Assembly: GCA_001606155.1 (NCBI GenBank)
Contig: LODT01000006.1
Location: forward strand, 62,001 to 126,000
Length of the DNA: 64,000 bases
Direction of reading: 5' to 3'
Source: Tieghemostelium lacteum
Lineage: Eukaryota; Evosea; Eumycetozoa; Dictyosteliales; Raperosteliaceae
The notes under the pieces are model-generated. The model did not search any database and was not told the DNA's origin. It saw only the letters and a program-made list of their open reading frames with translations. How positions within the stretch are numbered: position 1 is the stretch's first letter; each line of letters starts with the position of its first letter. The translations under genes were made by a program, and so were the position numbers. Of this stretch, positions 1 to 11,937 are shown in pieces.

Positions 1-77
1 TCTGTTTTATCTTCTGAAACTTTTTGTTTCTTTAGGAATTGTTCCATAAAACTACCATCGTTGGAAAATGTATTCAT
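1..77 (-). CDS. N-terminal fragment of an unidentified protein (runs off the window)
   Basis: Reading the minus strand from an ATG at 77 gives an open frame to the window edge, starting MNTFSNDGSFMEQFLKKQ and continuing with lysine-rich residues. Upstream (78-332) is A/T-rich, promoter-like DNA shared with the divergent WAPL-like gene. Only about 25 residues are visible, so no family can be named. The composition and the Kozak-like context (AAATG after A/T-rich DNA) fit a true start. Confidence 0.5.
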   Translation of the reverse strand, partial: MNTFSNDGSFMEQFLKKQKVSEDKT

Positions 78-332
78 TTGAAAGTTAACCCTTTAAATGC
101 TTATAACTTAAAATAATAATTAGAAAAAAAAAATTTTTTTAAAATTTATTCGATTTTAGAAATTTAATTAAATACCAACATCAAATATCTCAAATTCCTT
201 TGAAATTGAAATAATATATCTAATGTTCAATGATTGTTAAATTATTTTCATGTGAAACTATATTTATTAGAAAATCATTTAAGTTGTCAAAAACACCAAC
301 AACACGATATTTTTTTATTTTTAATATCAAAT

Positions 333-3268
333 ATGAACAATGACAATTGGAAAATTCCAGTTAAAATTGCCAAATCACCTGTAAAAGTAATTCAACCATG
401 GGTTTTACCTAAAAAGAAAGATAACACACCCTCTACTACAACAGCAATTACAACACAAAGTATAGAAACAGTTACAGTAACTTCAACATCTTCAGGCTCA
501 AAAAATAAAAATGTTGTAAAAAAGTATAGTACTATAAATAGTGGAGTTGTTTTAGATACTACATCAGCATTTGATAAAATTAAAGCAATATCTAGTAACA
601 ATAAACAACCAACTGAAGTAGATCTACTTTCAAAACCCACAGTGACAACACCTATTCCTATTGAAGATAAACAACCTCAACAAGCAACTACCTTTATTAT
701 CATAGATACTAAAAATGATATAACCAACATTCCTACACCACCCATTAGCAATATACCAAATGAACCAATACCCATGATGGAAACTAAAGATATTGTTATA
801 GCTAATTTAGAGGATGACGATGATTTTGATGAGTTTAAACCCAAACCTAAACCACCACCAAAAAAGAGTAAAAAAGAAATTGCAAGTTTAAAAATCATTA
901 ACATATCAACACCTGATGAGAAAAAGAATAGTAGTAATAATGTTACTAAAAATGGTACACTGCCAACAAAGAACTATACACCAAGAAAAAGGACAACTAC
1001 CGACCCTGAGAGTCCTGATAATGTGAAATCTACACCAAGTAGTACAAAGAAAAAAGAAAAGAAACTTAAACAATCACCTATTAACAAAAATGATGAAGTT
1101 CAAAAACCAAAAGAATATGCAACAGAGATATCTAAAGTACTACCTCAGACACTAAAAAACAATCAACTCTATCTAGAGGAATCTGAAGAGATTCTAAAAA
1201 ATCTTCAAAATAAGGACGACCCTAAACTAATGATGGATACACTATCACAACTATCCGCAATTCTAGTAGAAAACCCATTAGATTTCTCAAAAATTCTTAG
1301 ATCACAATCACTATTCTCCCAGCTATGTTCATCTCTAATTGATATCTGTAATCATTCTCTAATCAACTCCACTTCACCTGTAAATAACAATAATAGTAAT
1401 TGTAATGTTAATACAACTCCATCACCATTGAAAAGAAACAAAACATTTGATTCATCAGATTTAAGTAATTCACCTCAGAATCTTATGGCATTGTTTATGG
1501 AATCATCAACTAGTTTATCACAAACATCAGTTAATTCATCAATGACTATTGATTCTGATAATTTTGCTCCATCATTTCTTCAAAAGAAATCAAAAAGTAC
1601 ATTATCATCAATTTTATCATCTCAATCTACAAAATCAAAAAACAATAAGTCCTCACCACAATTTCAGTATAAGCTAATGGAAACAGAGAAGAAAGCAGCT
1701 GTGCTAGCTAGTTGTTTTATATTCTATGTATTGTCAAGTAACCAAATGAATCTTGAACAGTTTACTAAGAGTAGTATTGAATTTATAATACAGAGATCAT
1801 TAGAGATTCCTGATAACTATATTCTAGAATTCTTTACAACTCCATCTAAACTACCAAAATCACCAAAATCACCAAAGTCACCTGGTAGATCGAGAAAACT
1901 TACACAATTGGAATTGAATATAAACAATCACTTTCAACAATTTGTTAGTGATACTGCAAGATTCTCAGTTAGCCCATCAAGTTTATCATTAGCAACTCTA
2001 TCCAATTTAGCATCTAATCACATTAACAAATCAATGAAATCTAAGCTCTGTGAATATGGTGTCATTGAACATATGAATAATCTCTTGGAGAAATATATAA
2101 TTTATCTAAACCCAATATTAGATGTATGTATATATTCTAAATATTTATTATTCACTCAATTTAACATTAATATTCAAAACCATTAGATAACATCAATATC
2201 ACCAAAATTAATTGGAAATATTGAATATGTTTTTAAAATTCTAGATGAAACATTAATGGGTGATATTAAGATAATTAGAGAAAAATTTGTTAATTTCCAT
2301 TCTTTAAATTTATTTATAACTTATATAAGATATTTAAATAGTATGTATAACTTAGATAATCTATATATATATACATTTGATTTATTAACTTTATATCTTT
2401 TTTTTAATAAGTTATTATCAATAATAATAGTGATAGATTAGCTGGTATTGATATAAAATTAATTGGATCTGAAGCAATACTCTCCATTTTAAAAATTCTA
2501 GTAAATATTACACATGAAAATAATGCGGCTTGCAAGATAATTGGTAGTATGGATCAAGCATTTTGTGATAATTTAGATTTAAGTAATTGTAATAATTCAT
2601 CAGAATTGGAATTTAAAGAATATTATCAAAATATAGCTAGTATTACCAATAATAATAGTAATAATACAATAGAACAAACAAAGAAATCATTGACCCCTAG
2701 AAAACTTAAATTTTTAGAATCTATAAAGATTACAAAGGATTTTGGATTCAAGACTATAATTAGTCTACTAAAACTAGAGGTACCAGAGAAATATGATATT
2801 GGTCAAATGGTTGTAAGTTTATTGGTGAATTTAGTGGAATCCAATCCAGAGAATAGAGAAGTATTCAGATCTATTCAAGGTGCAATTGATAATATTTTAC
2901 ATTTATATTTGGTAAGAGCATCTGAAAAGATTATTACAAGATTTACATCAAAGACACAGGAAAAAGTTGCCAGTTCCTATTTGGTAATTCTCATTGGATT
3001 TCTTATTAAAGATAATCCCATCAATCGGAAGCAGGTATTGGATACACTGCCTTCTCATAGTTTTGATGATTTAGTTGTCTTGTTACAAGATTTTATAGAG
3101 TTTCAGTCTAGTAATTATATTCTCTCTGGTGATGTCTATAATCTATGTATACACTTGATTCAAGATATTTACCTACAAGATAAATCCTCAGTTTCAGAAG
3201 AAACTCTACAAAAATATAAATTGTTCAAAGAAGAATTTGATAAGTCCCTTGAACAAGAAAATAAATAA
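333..3268 (+). CDS. WAPL-like cohesin release factor
   Basis: WAPL proteins bind cohesin with Pds5 and open the ring to release it from chromatin, so this is probably a nuclear protein. Three exons fit by phase: 333-2123, 2187-2340 and 2412-3268, giving about 933 residues. I chose the ATG at 333 (MNNDNWKIPVKIAKSP), because the upstream 33 codons are A/T-rich leader-like sequence. The first 300 residues are low-complexity and basic, rich in Lys, Pro, Ser and Thr. From roughly residue 330 the protein becomes a helical HEAT-like WAPL domain. The C-terminal part (SYLVILIGFLIKDNPINRKQ, then a long helix) matches the conserved end of WAPL, where lines such as 'LLGCLCQDSPIN' occur in animals. Introns begin GTATGT and end TAG. 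Identity rests on the C-terminal pattern and is moderately secure. Confidence 0.72.
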
Positions 3269-3459
3269 CAAATTATAATATATAATATAATAATAATAAT
3301 AATAATTTCATCTATATTGTATTTTTTTTCCACTTGATTAATAGAGTTATTGTGAAATGAATTGTTGATTTTTCGCTAAAATTTTTTTTGCATTTAGTTT
3401 TTTTCGTTTTTTTTTTGGATTTTTCATTTATTTGTACGAAATTGTAAATATATTTAAAA

Positions 3460-4644
3460 ATGTCAGATAAATCTAAATTATTATCAAGAACCAATGGTTT
3501 ACCAGATAAAAACCTTGAAAATAAAAGAACTAGAGTGACAGTTACAAATCCAGGTACTGAAAATGTAATAAATAATTAAACAAACCGACATTGATTACAA
3601 TATAAAAAGGTACTAATCTATTGATCAATATAGCCAAGAGGAACATATTATAGTGGAGCATATACATCATTAGGATACGATAACAGTTTTAATTTAGAAT
3701 CATTTAAAGATAATTTTTCAATTAATATACTGTCAGAGAAACCGTACGAATTGGTATTTGAAATGATTGGTGTCGATGCACCAATTGCCAATGCACTGAG
3801 ACGTATTCTCATTGCCGAGGTACCTACAATGGCAATTGAAAAAGTATACATTATAAATAATACCTCTTTGATTCAAGACGAAGTTTTAGCACACAGACTC
3901 GGTTTGATACCAATTAAAGTTGACCCCAGAAAATTTAATTTCAAACTACCAAATAAGGAATACACAGCAGATGACACTCTCATTTTTTCACTAAAGGTAA
4001 AATGTGAGAAATTAGCAGATGGTACTATTGTGAATGGTACTGCACTAAGTAAACATCTTCAATGGATGCCAACTGAAGATCAACAAGAGATGTTTGGGTC
4101 AGATCCAATGGATCATCCAAGACCTTTCGATGATGACATCCCAATAATGAAACTGAAACCTGGTCAGACTATAGAAGTACAATGTTATTGTGAAAAAAAT
4201 ATTGGTAGAGAACATATTAAATGGTCACCAGTGTGTACTGCATCCTATCGTTTGTTACCATCCATCACTGTAGACCCATCAGTCAAAGGTGAGAAAGCTA
4301 AAATTCTTCAATCCAAATGTCCTCAAAAAGTTTTTGATATTGAAGATTCTGGTCAAATTTATGCTGCACGTCCCTTAGATTGTACAATGTGTCGAGAATG
4401 TATCAGAGATCCCGAATTTGAGCCAAAAGTAAAATTAGAAAGAATCAGAGATCATTTTATATGTATGTACTATTTTCATTTAAATATGCATTCAACTTTA
4501 TTTCTAATTGTAATTTTTTTATATCTAGTCTCAATTGAATCAACAGGTGCATTAACATCTAGAGAATTATTTCAAGAAGCTCTTAAGATTTTTGTAGAAA
4601 AGTGCAATATAATCGAAACTTCTCTTAATAAATTGAACAATTAA
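3460..4644 (+). CDS. polr1c: RNA polymerase I and III subunit RPAC1 (AC40)
   Basis: AC40 pairs with AC19 as the alpha-like heterodimer that nucleates assembly of RNA polymerases I and III. Three exons fit exactly by phase: 3460-3553, 3641-4462 and 4529-4644, about 343 residues, which is the usual family length. The alpha-type dimerisation motif is clear: GVDAPIANALRRILIAEVPT, then EKVYIINNTSLIQDEVLAHR and GLIPIKVDPR. A ferredoxin-like cysteine cluster, CTMCREC, follows near residue 240, and the C-terminal exon restores the alpha-like tail IESTGALTSRELFQEAL. The second intron interrupts the codon just after DHFI. Assignment is secure; the small first exon is predicted from phase only. Confidence 0.93.
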
Positions 4645-4764
4645 TACTTTAAATATAGGATACAATATTACAAATTAATTTAGATATCAGTTATAATACA
4701 TTGAAATTTATTATTATTATAACAACATTGTTGATTTATTTGGATTTTAGTTTTAGATAATGAT

Positions 4765-6155
4765 TTAATTTGTTGGTTTGAATTTCTTTTTCTCGTGGGT
4801 ATCCTCGCTGTCCTCTAATTTAGTCTTTTTTGGATTGATTTGTTGTTGTGGTTGTTTTTGTTCAGAATAAAATGGTTTTAAATCATTTACATGATTTGAA
4901 AACCATGGATGAGAAAGGGTTTGTTCAATTGTAAATCTTTCAATTGGATTTACTTTAATTAAATTTTTAATTAAATCTTTAGCTGTATATAATAAAATTA
5001 GTAAATTGGTAATAAAATTATAAAGTTAAAATTATATAACATACCTTCGTCAGAAATTGGATCCCAATAGGGAGATGGAAAAGAAAAACCACCCATTTTA
5101 ATCTTGTTGAAAAAGTTTTTATCATTTGGATCACCAAATGGTGGGAAACCACAGAGTAATATATACATTATAACACCTACACTCCACAAATCAACAGCTT
5201 TACTGTAACCAGATTTGGTTTGTAAAACTTCTGGTGCAACATATTGAGGTGTACCACACATGGTTTGCATATACATACCCTCATCTAATGCTCTAGATAG
5301 ACCAAAATCTGAGATTTTAATGACAAAACTATCAGGTGAGGCCAATAGGATGTTTTCAGGTTTCAAATCTCTATGTGCTATATCTTTACTGTGTAAATAG
5401 GCAACAGCATCACACAATTGTTTTAAAATAAAACGACAAATGTTCTCTGAGAATTTGGTATTCTCAACAATCTTATCAAATAGTTCACCACCAGTTACCA
5501 ATTCCAAAACTAAGTAGAGATTTTTTTGTGTTTCGAATTTATCGACAATAGAGATGATATTGGTGTGTTTAACTTTTGACAATACATTGACCTCATCCAT
5601 CAGAGAGTCTTTTCTCTTTGATGTCATTGACATTTTCTTCTTGTCGATAATCTTGACGGCGTATTTCTCTCCTGAGGATTTTTGAACAGCCAGACGTACA
5701 GTTGCAAAGTTACCAGTACCTAGAACCTCTCTGAGATCGTAATTGGATTGTGGTCCACCTTGATCAACTTCCTTTTTCTCTTCAAAACAGTCATAAAAGA
5801 TATATGATATCTTTTCACTACCCTGTTTAGGAATGACAGAGATTTCAAAACCATTTTGAATGAGTATCTTTGATCCTTTTCCAATCAATTCACCATTTAC
5901 AAAGGTACCATTTGTAGAGGTATCATCTACAAATACAATATTGGAGAGCTTTACTGTTGGATCTCTATAGATTTTACAATGTCTACCACTAACTGTTGGT
6001 GCTTTATATGTTACATCACAAACATCTACTGTACGTCCAAATGTTACTGCATCTTTTCTAATTTCAATTGATGGGTAAATTGGATTCAATGAAATTAATC
6101 TTCCCCATGGGGCATCTCCTTCTCCAACTATAATATCTTTTGGCTGTTCTGTCAT
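4765..6155 (-). CDS. FHA-domain Ser/Thr protein kinase (Chk2/Rad53-like, Fhk family)
   Basis: Predicted 442-residue kinase of the dictyostelid forkhead-associated kinase family, related to checkpoint kinases Chk2/Rad53. Exons 6155-5045 and 4982-4765 join in phase across a 62-base intron. The N-terminal FHA domain (about residues 25-120) shows TFGRT, SGRHCKIY and DDTSTNGTFVNGE, which bind phosphothreonine. The kinase domain starts near residue 140. It has a glycine-rich loop (GTGNFATVRLA), the VAIK-type lysine in YAVKIIDK, HRDLKPENILL, DFG in ISDFGLSRAL, and APE in GTPQYVAPEVL, so it looks catalytically complete. The last exon supplies the kinase C-lobe end (AKDLIKNLIKVNPIERFTIE) and a basic KKTKLEDSEDTHEKKKFKP tail that could be a nuclear signal. 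It could equally be called a CaMK-group kinase. Confidence 0.9.
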
Positions 6156-6427
6156 AGCTAGTAAATCCGATTGGAAAATAGAATTTTTTTTAAAAATTAA
6201 AAAAAAAAACTAAATTTTGATGATTGATCTAAGGCAATTTTCTAATTATTTTTTTTTATTTCCAAGTTTCTTAAAATTGCTTTTGCCATTTAATAGAGGT
6301 CTATGTAAGATATTAAGAATTCGCCAAATTTAGAAACTTAAGTATATTATTTTATATTAGTGAAAAGTTTGATATTAAGTTTCTCATTAATGGAATTTCT
6401 CAGCATAAAAATATAAATACAATCAAA
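6156..6427. other. A/T-rich spacer upstream of the FHA-kinase
   Basis: About 270 bases of A/T-rich DNA with long T runs holding the presumed promoter of the minus-strand kinase. No structured element or coding frame was seen. Confidence 0.5.
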
Positions 6428-6562
6428 ATGGAATTATCATACACCAACGTGCAGATATATGCACTAGTATCTTACAGAAACCAAATCATTCAAAATACCA
6501 CCAATCCAATATTACCTGATAATATACTTGATAATTTTAACACTACTTCTAACGATCAATGA
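6428..6562 (+). CDS. Short ORF of 44 codons, doubtful
   Basis: An ATG-started frame (MELSYTNVQIYALVSYRNQ...) that ends TGA. Its base composition is less A/T-rich than the flanks, which is why it is listed. It lies just beyond the 3' end of the first ankyrin-like gene, on the opposite strand. It may be a remnant of a longer gene lost when the cluster expanded. No family is recognised. Confidence 0.2.
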   Translation: MELSYTNVQIYALVSYRNQIIQNTTNPILPDNILDNFNTTSNDQ

Positions 6563-6603
6563 GACTATTATTTATCAAAAATTAATAAAGCCTATACTAA
6601 ATG

Positions 6604-8591
6604 TTAAAAATTTATTTCTTTAATTCGTTTAGTGAAATATTTGAATTTCTTATGAGATTGAAGTGATTTATCAGGATGATTGATGTAAAAGATTTTAATC
6701 ATTTCAATGATGTTTTTGTTGTTTTGTGAAACACTGGAATGAATGAAAAATTTTAAATGTTTTAAATGAAATATCCCATGTTTAAATAGGATGAGTGCAG
6801 CTTTATATTGATTTTTAGAAGTTAATTGATCAATAATAGTTGAACATTAGAAACTCGCATTTGTCTTTTCAACAATGGGTGTTTTCTATGTTTTATGAGT
6901 ACATTCAGTAAATGAATATCATAATTAAAAATTGAACAATCCAAAAGAGTATCACCATGAATTTTTACAAAATGTCTATGATTGTATGAATGTTCTAACA
7001 TAACATCTAAATACTCTGGAGTGTTAACATAAAAATATTGATATTTTGAGATTATTTTTAACACCTGATTTGGAAACTCTTGAAATAAGATCGAGAATGC
7101 TCCAATTTGTAATATATTAGTATTTAATCTATCTATCAAATCAAAAAGTAAACTTCTATGGTAGGTCAATAGATATTGTAGTGATATTGGTTTAGTCAAG
7201 AGCGACGTTATTTCACACTCTGTAATGTATTTAGTTTGGATTAATGGAAACCCATTATGGTGTAGGTAGTCAATAATCTCTTGAGTTGCTCCAAAAGCCA
7301 GGGCATATTTAAAAGTTTGATTTGAGATTGTAACTTTTGTTGGATCTTTCAGTGACAAGTGGTGGAGATATTCAAGAATTTCCAAATTGTTGTGGAGTGG
7401 GGGACTTTTATATTTTAGAGCTTTATCACTTAACACTTGATTACCAACCTCTACTGCATATTTTATAATTTCCAAATGTGGAGAATTTATAAATTTAAAA
7501 ATATTTACATTCTTGACTGAACTGATATATGGTAACAATCGTTTAAATATAACTATATCAGTATAAACAATAGGTGATTCTTTAATAAATCTTGGAATAT
7601 CTATTAGATTATTATCCAGTAGATATAACATATTATCTGTTGGAATGTTTTCATGTTGTTCATACCCATTATGATTCAAATTACTAACAGCATCTTTAAT
7701 CAGAGAGATTACCTGAATATTTTGGTAACTAAGAATATTCACAATTGGGTAAAGTAATATACTCGTTATTTTTGGCCAATAACTATTAAATTGTATCAAA
7801 AGATCAACATTTTTTTTGTTGAGTGGTATGGGGCTTCTTGTACACCATTGTGTTGGAAAATATTGGTAAAATTTACCAAAACCCCAATTTTTCCAATCTG
7901 TAGGAAAATAGTTTTCAACCAGTTCTTTAAAGTGTGGAACTGAACCAACTTCAATGATCTTTCTTAGAATTTGTGTATATTGGATAACTGTTAGAGGATG
8001 GATCATATGATTATTCAATAGATAAATCATATTATCAACAGTTGGTGAATTAATGGAACTAATTACACACTGTATCGAGATTGTTTTATCTGGTAAAAGA
8101 TAACTGTATTTCTCGAAAAACCATTTAAAATCAATAGGTGACCCTGCTATTGATTCCAAAAGGCTCTTTCGATTTGATTTTGAATATAAATCTATGATAT
8201 AAGTGTGATTGTTTAGAATGTAGTTCATAATATCTTTATGTTTACTTAGAACTGGAGGTGATGTATTTTTAAATTCATATTCAAACTCTTTATAAACTTC
8301 TTTAAAGAGTTCAACATCATTATTATATTGTAAAAAACCACGCATAAAATCTAGATATTCAAAACCCAATAGTCTTTCTACATTTCCATTCCAATCTTTA
8401 TGCATCCTTAATCTTTCTCTAAACTCTACAATTTTATTACTCTGATGTTTTTCATTAAAGTAATATGAACTTGGTCTATTATAATAGTTAAATGATTTTA
8501 AATTATTATATCTATAGTGTTCTCTTACATAATAAAATATCTTAGAAGATAGATATTTATTATTAAATACAATTCTATAAAGTTCGTCCAT
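6604..8591 (-). CDS. Ankyrin-like helical repeat family protein, copy 1 (one frameshift)
   Basis: First of three tandem paralogues on the minus strand. It opens with MDELYRIVFNNKYLSSKIF, then a YYNRPSSYYFNE block shared by all copies. The remainder is almost entirely short helices in ankyrin-like units, for example HGDTLLDCSIFNYDIHLLNV, then HPLLKRQMRV. The main frame runs 8591 to 6822. The family's C-terminal block (KHLKFFIHSSVSQNNKN...SHKKFKYFTKRIKEIN) continues to a TAA at 6604 in the other frame. The switch falls at about 6845, where one base appears missing relative to the copies (TCTAATGTT where TCTAAATGTT is expected). About 660 residues if the frame is continuous. Function is unknown: such repeats usually bind proteins. 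Codon use on both sides of the break looks alike, so the break is recent or a sequence error. Confidence 0.7.
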
Positions 8592-8733
8592 GACTATCTG
8601 AAAATATAAAAAAAATGGAAAATTGATTTATTATTAGGAATAGAAGAATTCAAGTTTTTAATGTTGGTTAAGATGTTGAAGAGGACGTAATAAATGAATT
8701 TTTATTAATAAATGAAGCCAATAGAAATTTAAC

Positions 8734-10742
8734 CTAACTCTTTATATTAATTTCTTTTATCCTTTTGATAAAATACTTGAATTTTTTGTGAGATTGTGGT
8801 GTTTTATCGGGATGGTTGGTGTAATAGATTTCAATGTATTTTAATAGATTTTTGTTGTTATGTGAGACACTAGAATGTAGGAAATATTTTAAATGTTTTA
8901 AATTAAATATTCCATGTTTAAAGAGGTTAAGTGACATTTTAATGTAATTACATATAGTCAATTCACGAATTACTGTTGAACATTGGTGAACTCTTAATTG
9001 TCTTTTTAACAATGGATGAGCTCTGAAACTTATAAGTACATTAACTAATTGAATATCATTTTTATGAATTGCAAAATCCAAAAGTGTTCTACCATCAATT
9101 TTAAAAGATTTACAAAACTCTAGAGGTTGATTTAACATGATATATAAATACTGATGATTCACTAGAAATTTTCTAAAATTACCATGATTAAATGTAATTA
9201 TATCATACATTTCATTTGGAAATTCTGAGCATAATAGTGAAAAGGTTTTTAAAGAAATCTGGGATTGTATAAATCTATGTTCCTTTAGGAGTTTCCGTAA
9301 AAACTCTCTGTTGTGAGTTAAAAGATATCTTACTGATCTGGGTCTTGCTAATACCAATATACTACTTATTAAAACTTGACCAGATAAACAATCAAAAATC
9401 ATATTATTATTGTGCAGATAATCTAATATCTCTTGACTGGTATCATTCTCTAAAGCATATTTAAATGTGATTGCTGTCAATGACACTTTAGTTGGATATT
9501 TTAGTGAAGTGTCATGGAGATACTCTAGAATCTCTAAATTATTGTGAAATGGTGGAATTTTGGGTTTCATATAGATATCATTAATCTCTTGATTTCCAAC
9601 CTCTACTGCCAATTTTATAATTTCCAAATTTGGACAATTTATAAAATCATGATTTGTAGTCTTTTGAAGTACTGGTAAGAGTCTATTGAATACATCTACA
9701 TTACTTATCATCATTGGGGATACAGATACAAACCTTTTAGTATCTATAACATCCATATCCAAAAGACACATCATAGAATCTGTTGGTATATTTAATATAT
9801 ATATATATATATTTGCACTATTACTAAGTAAAGATTTATGTTCTATCAGTATATCTCTAACCAAAGGTATAGAATCAGATGCTGGGTGTTTTAGTATACA
9901 ATGCAATGGATATATTATAATATCAGTTACATGTGGCCAATAACTACGAAACTTTTTAAAAACTTCAAAATGACCACTTGAAAATGACTGATAGTTATAA
10001 CTCCACTCATCTGTAAAATAATCCCTTAATAATACTTTATCCCAATCTCTAAAATCACCAGGTAAATAATGTTCAACAAATTCTCTAAAATGTTGTGCAC
10101 TACCAAATTGAATTATTTTTCGAAAGAGATAATTTTAATTGTGTATCTATTCAGAGGTTGTTCATAATGATTATTCAACATGTATACCATATTGTCAACA
10201 GTTGGTGATTCAATGGACGTTAGAGTACAATTTTGAATATTAATCTTTAATTTTGAGATTAGATCTGGAAAGGAACTGAAAAACCATTTAAAGTCAATAC
10301 ATGGTGATATTATTGACCTAATATTAAATTGATTACTACGTAAACTACCTTCATATACCTGAATATAATTCTCTAGAATGTATTTAATGATATCATGATG
10401 CGGAATAAACCTAAATACTTCAGTTTTGAATTCATATTCCAACTCTTTATAAACCTCTTCAAAGAGTTCAAGATCTGTATTATGGCTTAAAAAACAGTCC
10501 ATAAATTTATGAAAATCAAAAGACAATAGTTTATCTACATCTCCATTCCATTGTTTATGAAACTTTAATCTCTCTTTGAACTCTTCAATTCTACCACCAA
10601 TTTCATTAAAATAATATGAACTTGGCCTATCATAATAACTAAACGACAATTTATCATTATTCCTATAGTAATCTCTAACATAAAAAAATATCTTCTTTGC
10701 TAGATAATTATTATGAAATACTGTTCTATAAAGTTCATCCAT
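8734..10742 (-). CDS. Ankyrin-like helical repeat family protein, copy 2 (one frameshift)
   Basis: Second paralogue. The true start is the ATG at 10742 (MDELYRTVFHNNYLAKKIF); an open frame further upstream belongs to a neighbouring relic. The N-terminal block DRPSSYYFNEIGGRIEEF, the block VDNMVYMLNNHYEQPLNRYT and the C-terminal block KHLKYFLHSSVSHNNKN...KEINIKS all match copies 1 and 3. The frame changes once, between about 10115 and 10145. There the sequence reads on as LFRKIIQFGSAQHFREFVEH in a frame that is one base back, consistent with one missing base. A (TA)n run at about 9793-9813 lies inside the coding region and encodes alternating Ile and Tyr. Its promoter must lie within the decayed copy immediately upstream. 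No function can be assigned. Confidence 0.68.
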
Positions 10743-10778
10743 CACAAAAAAAAAACACAACAAAAAAAAATATCTATT

Positions 10779-11166
10779 TTCCAATTTGTTATAAAATAGT
10801 GGTACTTGTATTTTCAGATACTGACAATTTACAGTTTGGTTACCTTCTTCTATTGCCAATTTGATAATGTCAACATTAGAACTATTAATTACATTTATAA
10901 AACGAGATGACTTGATTATAGGTAACAAATGTCTAAATAGTCTTAGATCATGAATGACTGTTTCATAAGATACATTTTCTCAGGGATAATGTTTAGCTGT
11001 TACAAATATCTCTTAACATATGGAAGGGTTGGATAGGAAAGTGCAAATGAAAGATCATATAACGGAAAGTCTTTACCTTTAGGCCAATAGATTAAGAACT
11101 GACGTAATACATCAAAGTGGCCTTCTGTGAATACCAATATTTTTGGTGATGGTTCTAAAGGAGGTC
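10779..11166 (-). pseudogene. Relic of a fourth ankyrin-like copy, downstream half
   Basis: The minus strand from about 11166 reads LVFTEGHFDVLRQFLIYWPK then FALSYPTLPYVKRYL. After one frame change near 10985 it continues LRLFRHLLPIIKSSRF...DIIKLAIEEGNQTVN, all aligning with the middle of copies 1-3. It stops matching after VPLFYNKLE at 10779, just 36 bases before the start of copy 2. It is therefore truncated, and it sits where copy 2's promoter should be. The missing preceding part of the same gene is found at 12053-12232, on the far side of an inserted segment. Confidence 0.72.
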
Positions 11167-11278
11167 TACAAAATGTAGGTAAATGGAGTGAAAAATGTAT
11201 CGTATTGTTTTTTTGGTAAAATTTTTGTGTTTTTTTGTATTTTTTTTTATTCAAAGATTTATCAACTAATCTATAACA

Positions 11279-11667
11279 ATGGCTGATCCATTAACTTTGT
11301 TAAAGAATTCAATCCTGTCAAACCAACCAGTGGTAATTGATGGAGATGATTTTGTATTTGGAAAACAAAGATTTGCAAAGGATACACCAACCAATTTTCA
11401 ATCATCATCAACTGGTTATTTCTTACGATTACATGCAGTATATCTATGTCATTTACATAAGGATTTGTCTCGTGGTCCTTATATTTTGGCAGCTACAAAA
11501 GCCGGTTCAATGCCAGTTGCATTGTAAGTGTTATTTTGGTTTTAATATTGAAGATCATAGAGATATTAACGATTAAACTTCAATCTAGAATTGATAAAAA
11601 GGAATTGTTAGCATATCTATATGGTGAGATTGAAACATCTCCACGGGTAACAACTCAAAATAATTAA
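11279..11667 (+). pseudogene. Truncated CDC73/parafibromin: N-terminal two exons only
   Basis: Exons 11279-11523 and 11589-11667 join in phase to give about 107 residues starting MADPLTLLKNSILSNQP. The pattern (MADPL, then V-DGDDFVFG, then TPTNF, STGYFLRL and DKKELLAYLYGEIETS) is the conserved N-terminal domain of CDC73, a Paf1-complex subunit that assists Pol II elongation. Full CDC73 proteins are several hundred residues and end in a Ras-like domain, which is absent here. A donor-like CGG|GTAACA sits just before the stop, so the fragment probably ends inside the parent gene's second intron. The 5' leader looks like a normal dictyostelid promoter, so transcription is possible. A complete CDC73 presumably exists elsewhere. 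It could alternatively be a functional solo domain. Confidence 0.75.
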
Positions 11668-11751
11668 TATGTTTTTAATGATAAAAAAAAATTGTTTAAG
11701 TAAAAATGGGAAAAAATGATATTTAACCTATTATCTATCTAAGATAGGTTA

Positions 11752-11937
11752 TTATTTTGTTGGAATTCCTGGTACAAACAAAATATTTACACTATTTGGT
11801 CTAGAGAAGTCTTGATTACCATTTTCTACTAAATATTTTAATATATCTCTGAATTCTAAATATTTCAATTTATTAATACTATCTGCTGTATACAAAACAA
11901 AAAATCTACATACTTGCTTAAATTTATGTCCTTGTGC
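11752..11937 (-). pseudogene. Orphan terminal exon of an unidentified gene
   Basis: The minus strand has an acceptor-like TATACAATAG followed by 61 open codons (AQGHKFKQVCRFFVLYTADS...LVENGNQDFSRPNSVNILF) and TAA at 11752. Composition and codon use look like real coding sequence, but no start codon or upstream exon is visible in this frame. I do not recognise the family. It lies within the inserted segment next to the CDC73 fragment, in the opposite orientation. The segment therefore seems to carry pieces of two unrelated genes. Confidence 0.4.

Noticed and set aside
234-332. Extended N-terminus of the WAPL-like protein
   Set aside because: The extra codons start at a non-ATG position and are A/T-driven leader sequence; the ATG at 333 is better placed.
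10743-10928. Upstream extension of the copy 2 reading frame as its N-terminus
   Set aside because: The extension encodes part of the decayed neighbouring copy; all family members start at MDELYR or MTDELYR.
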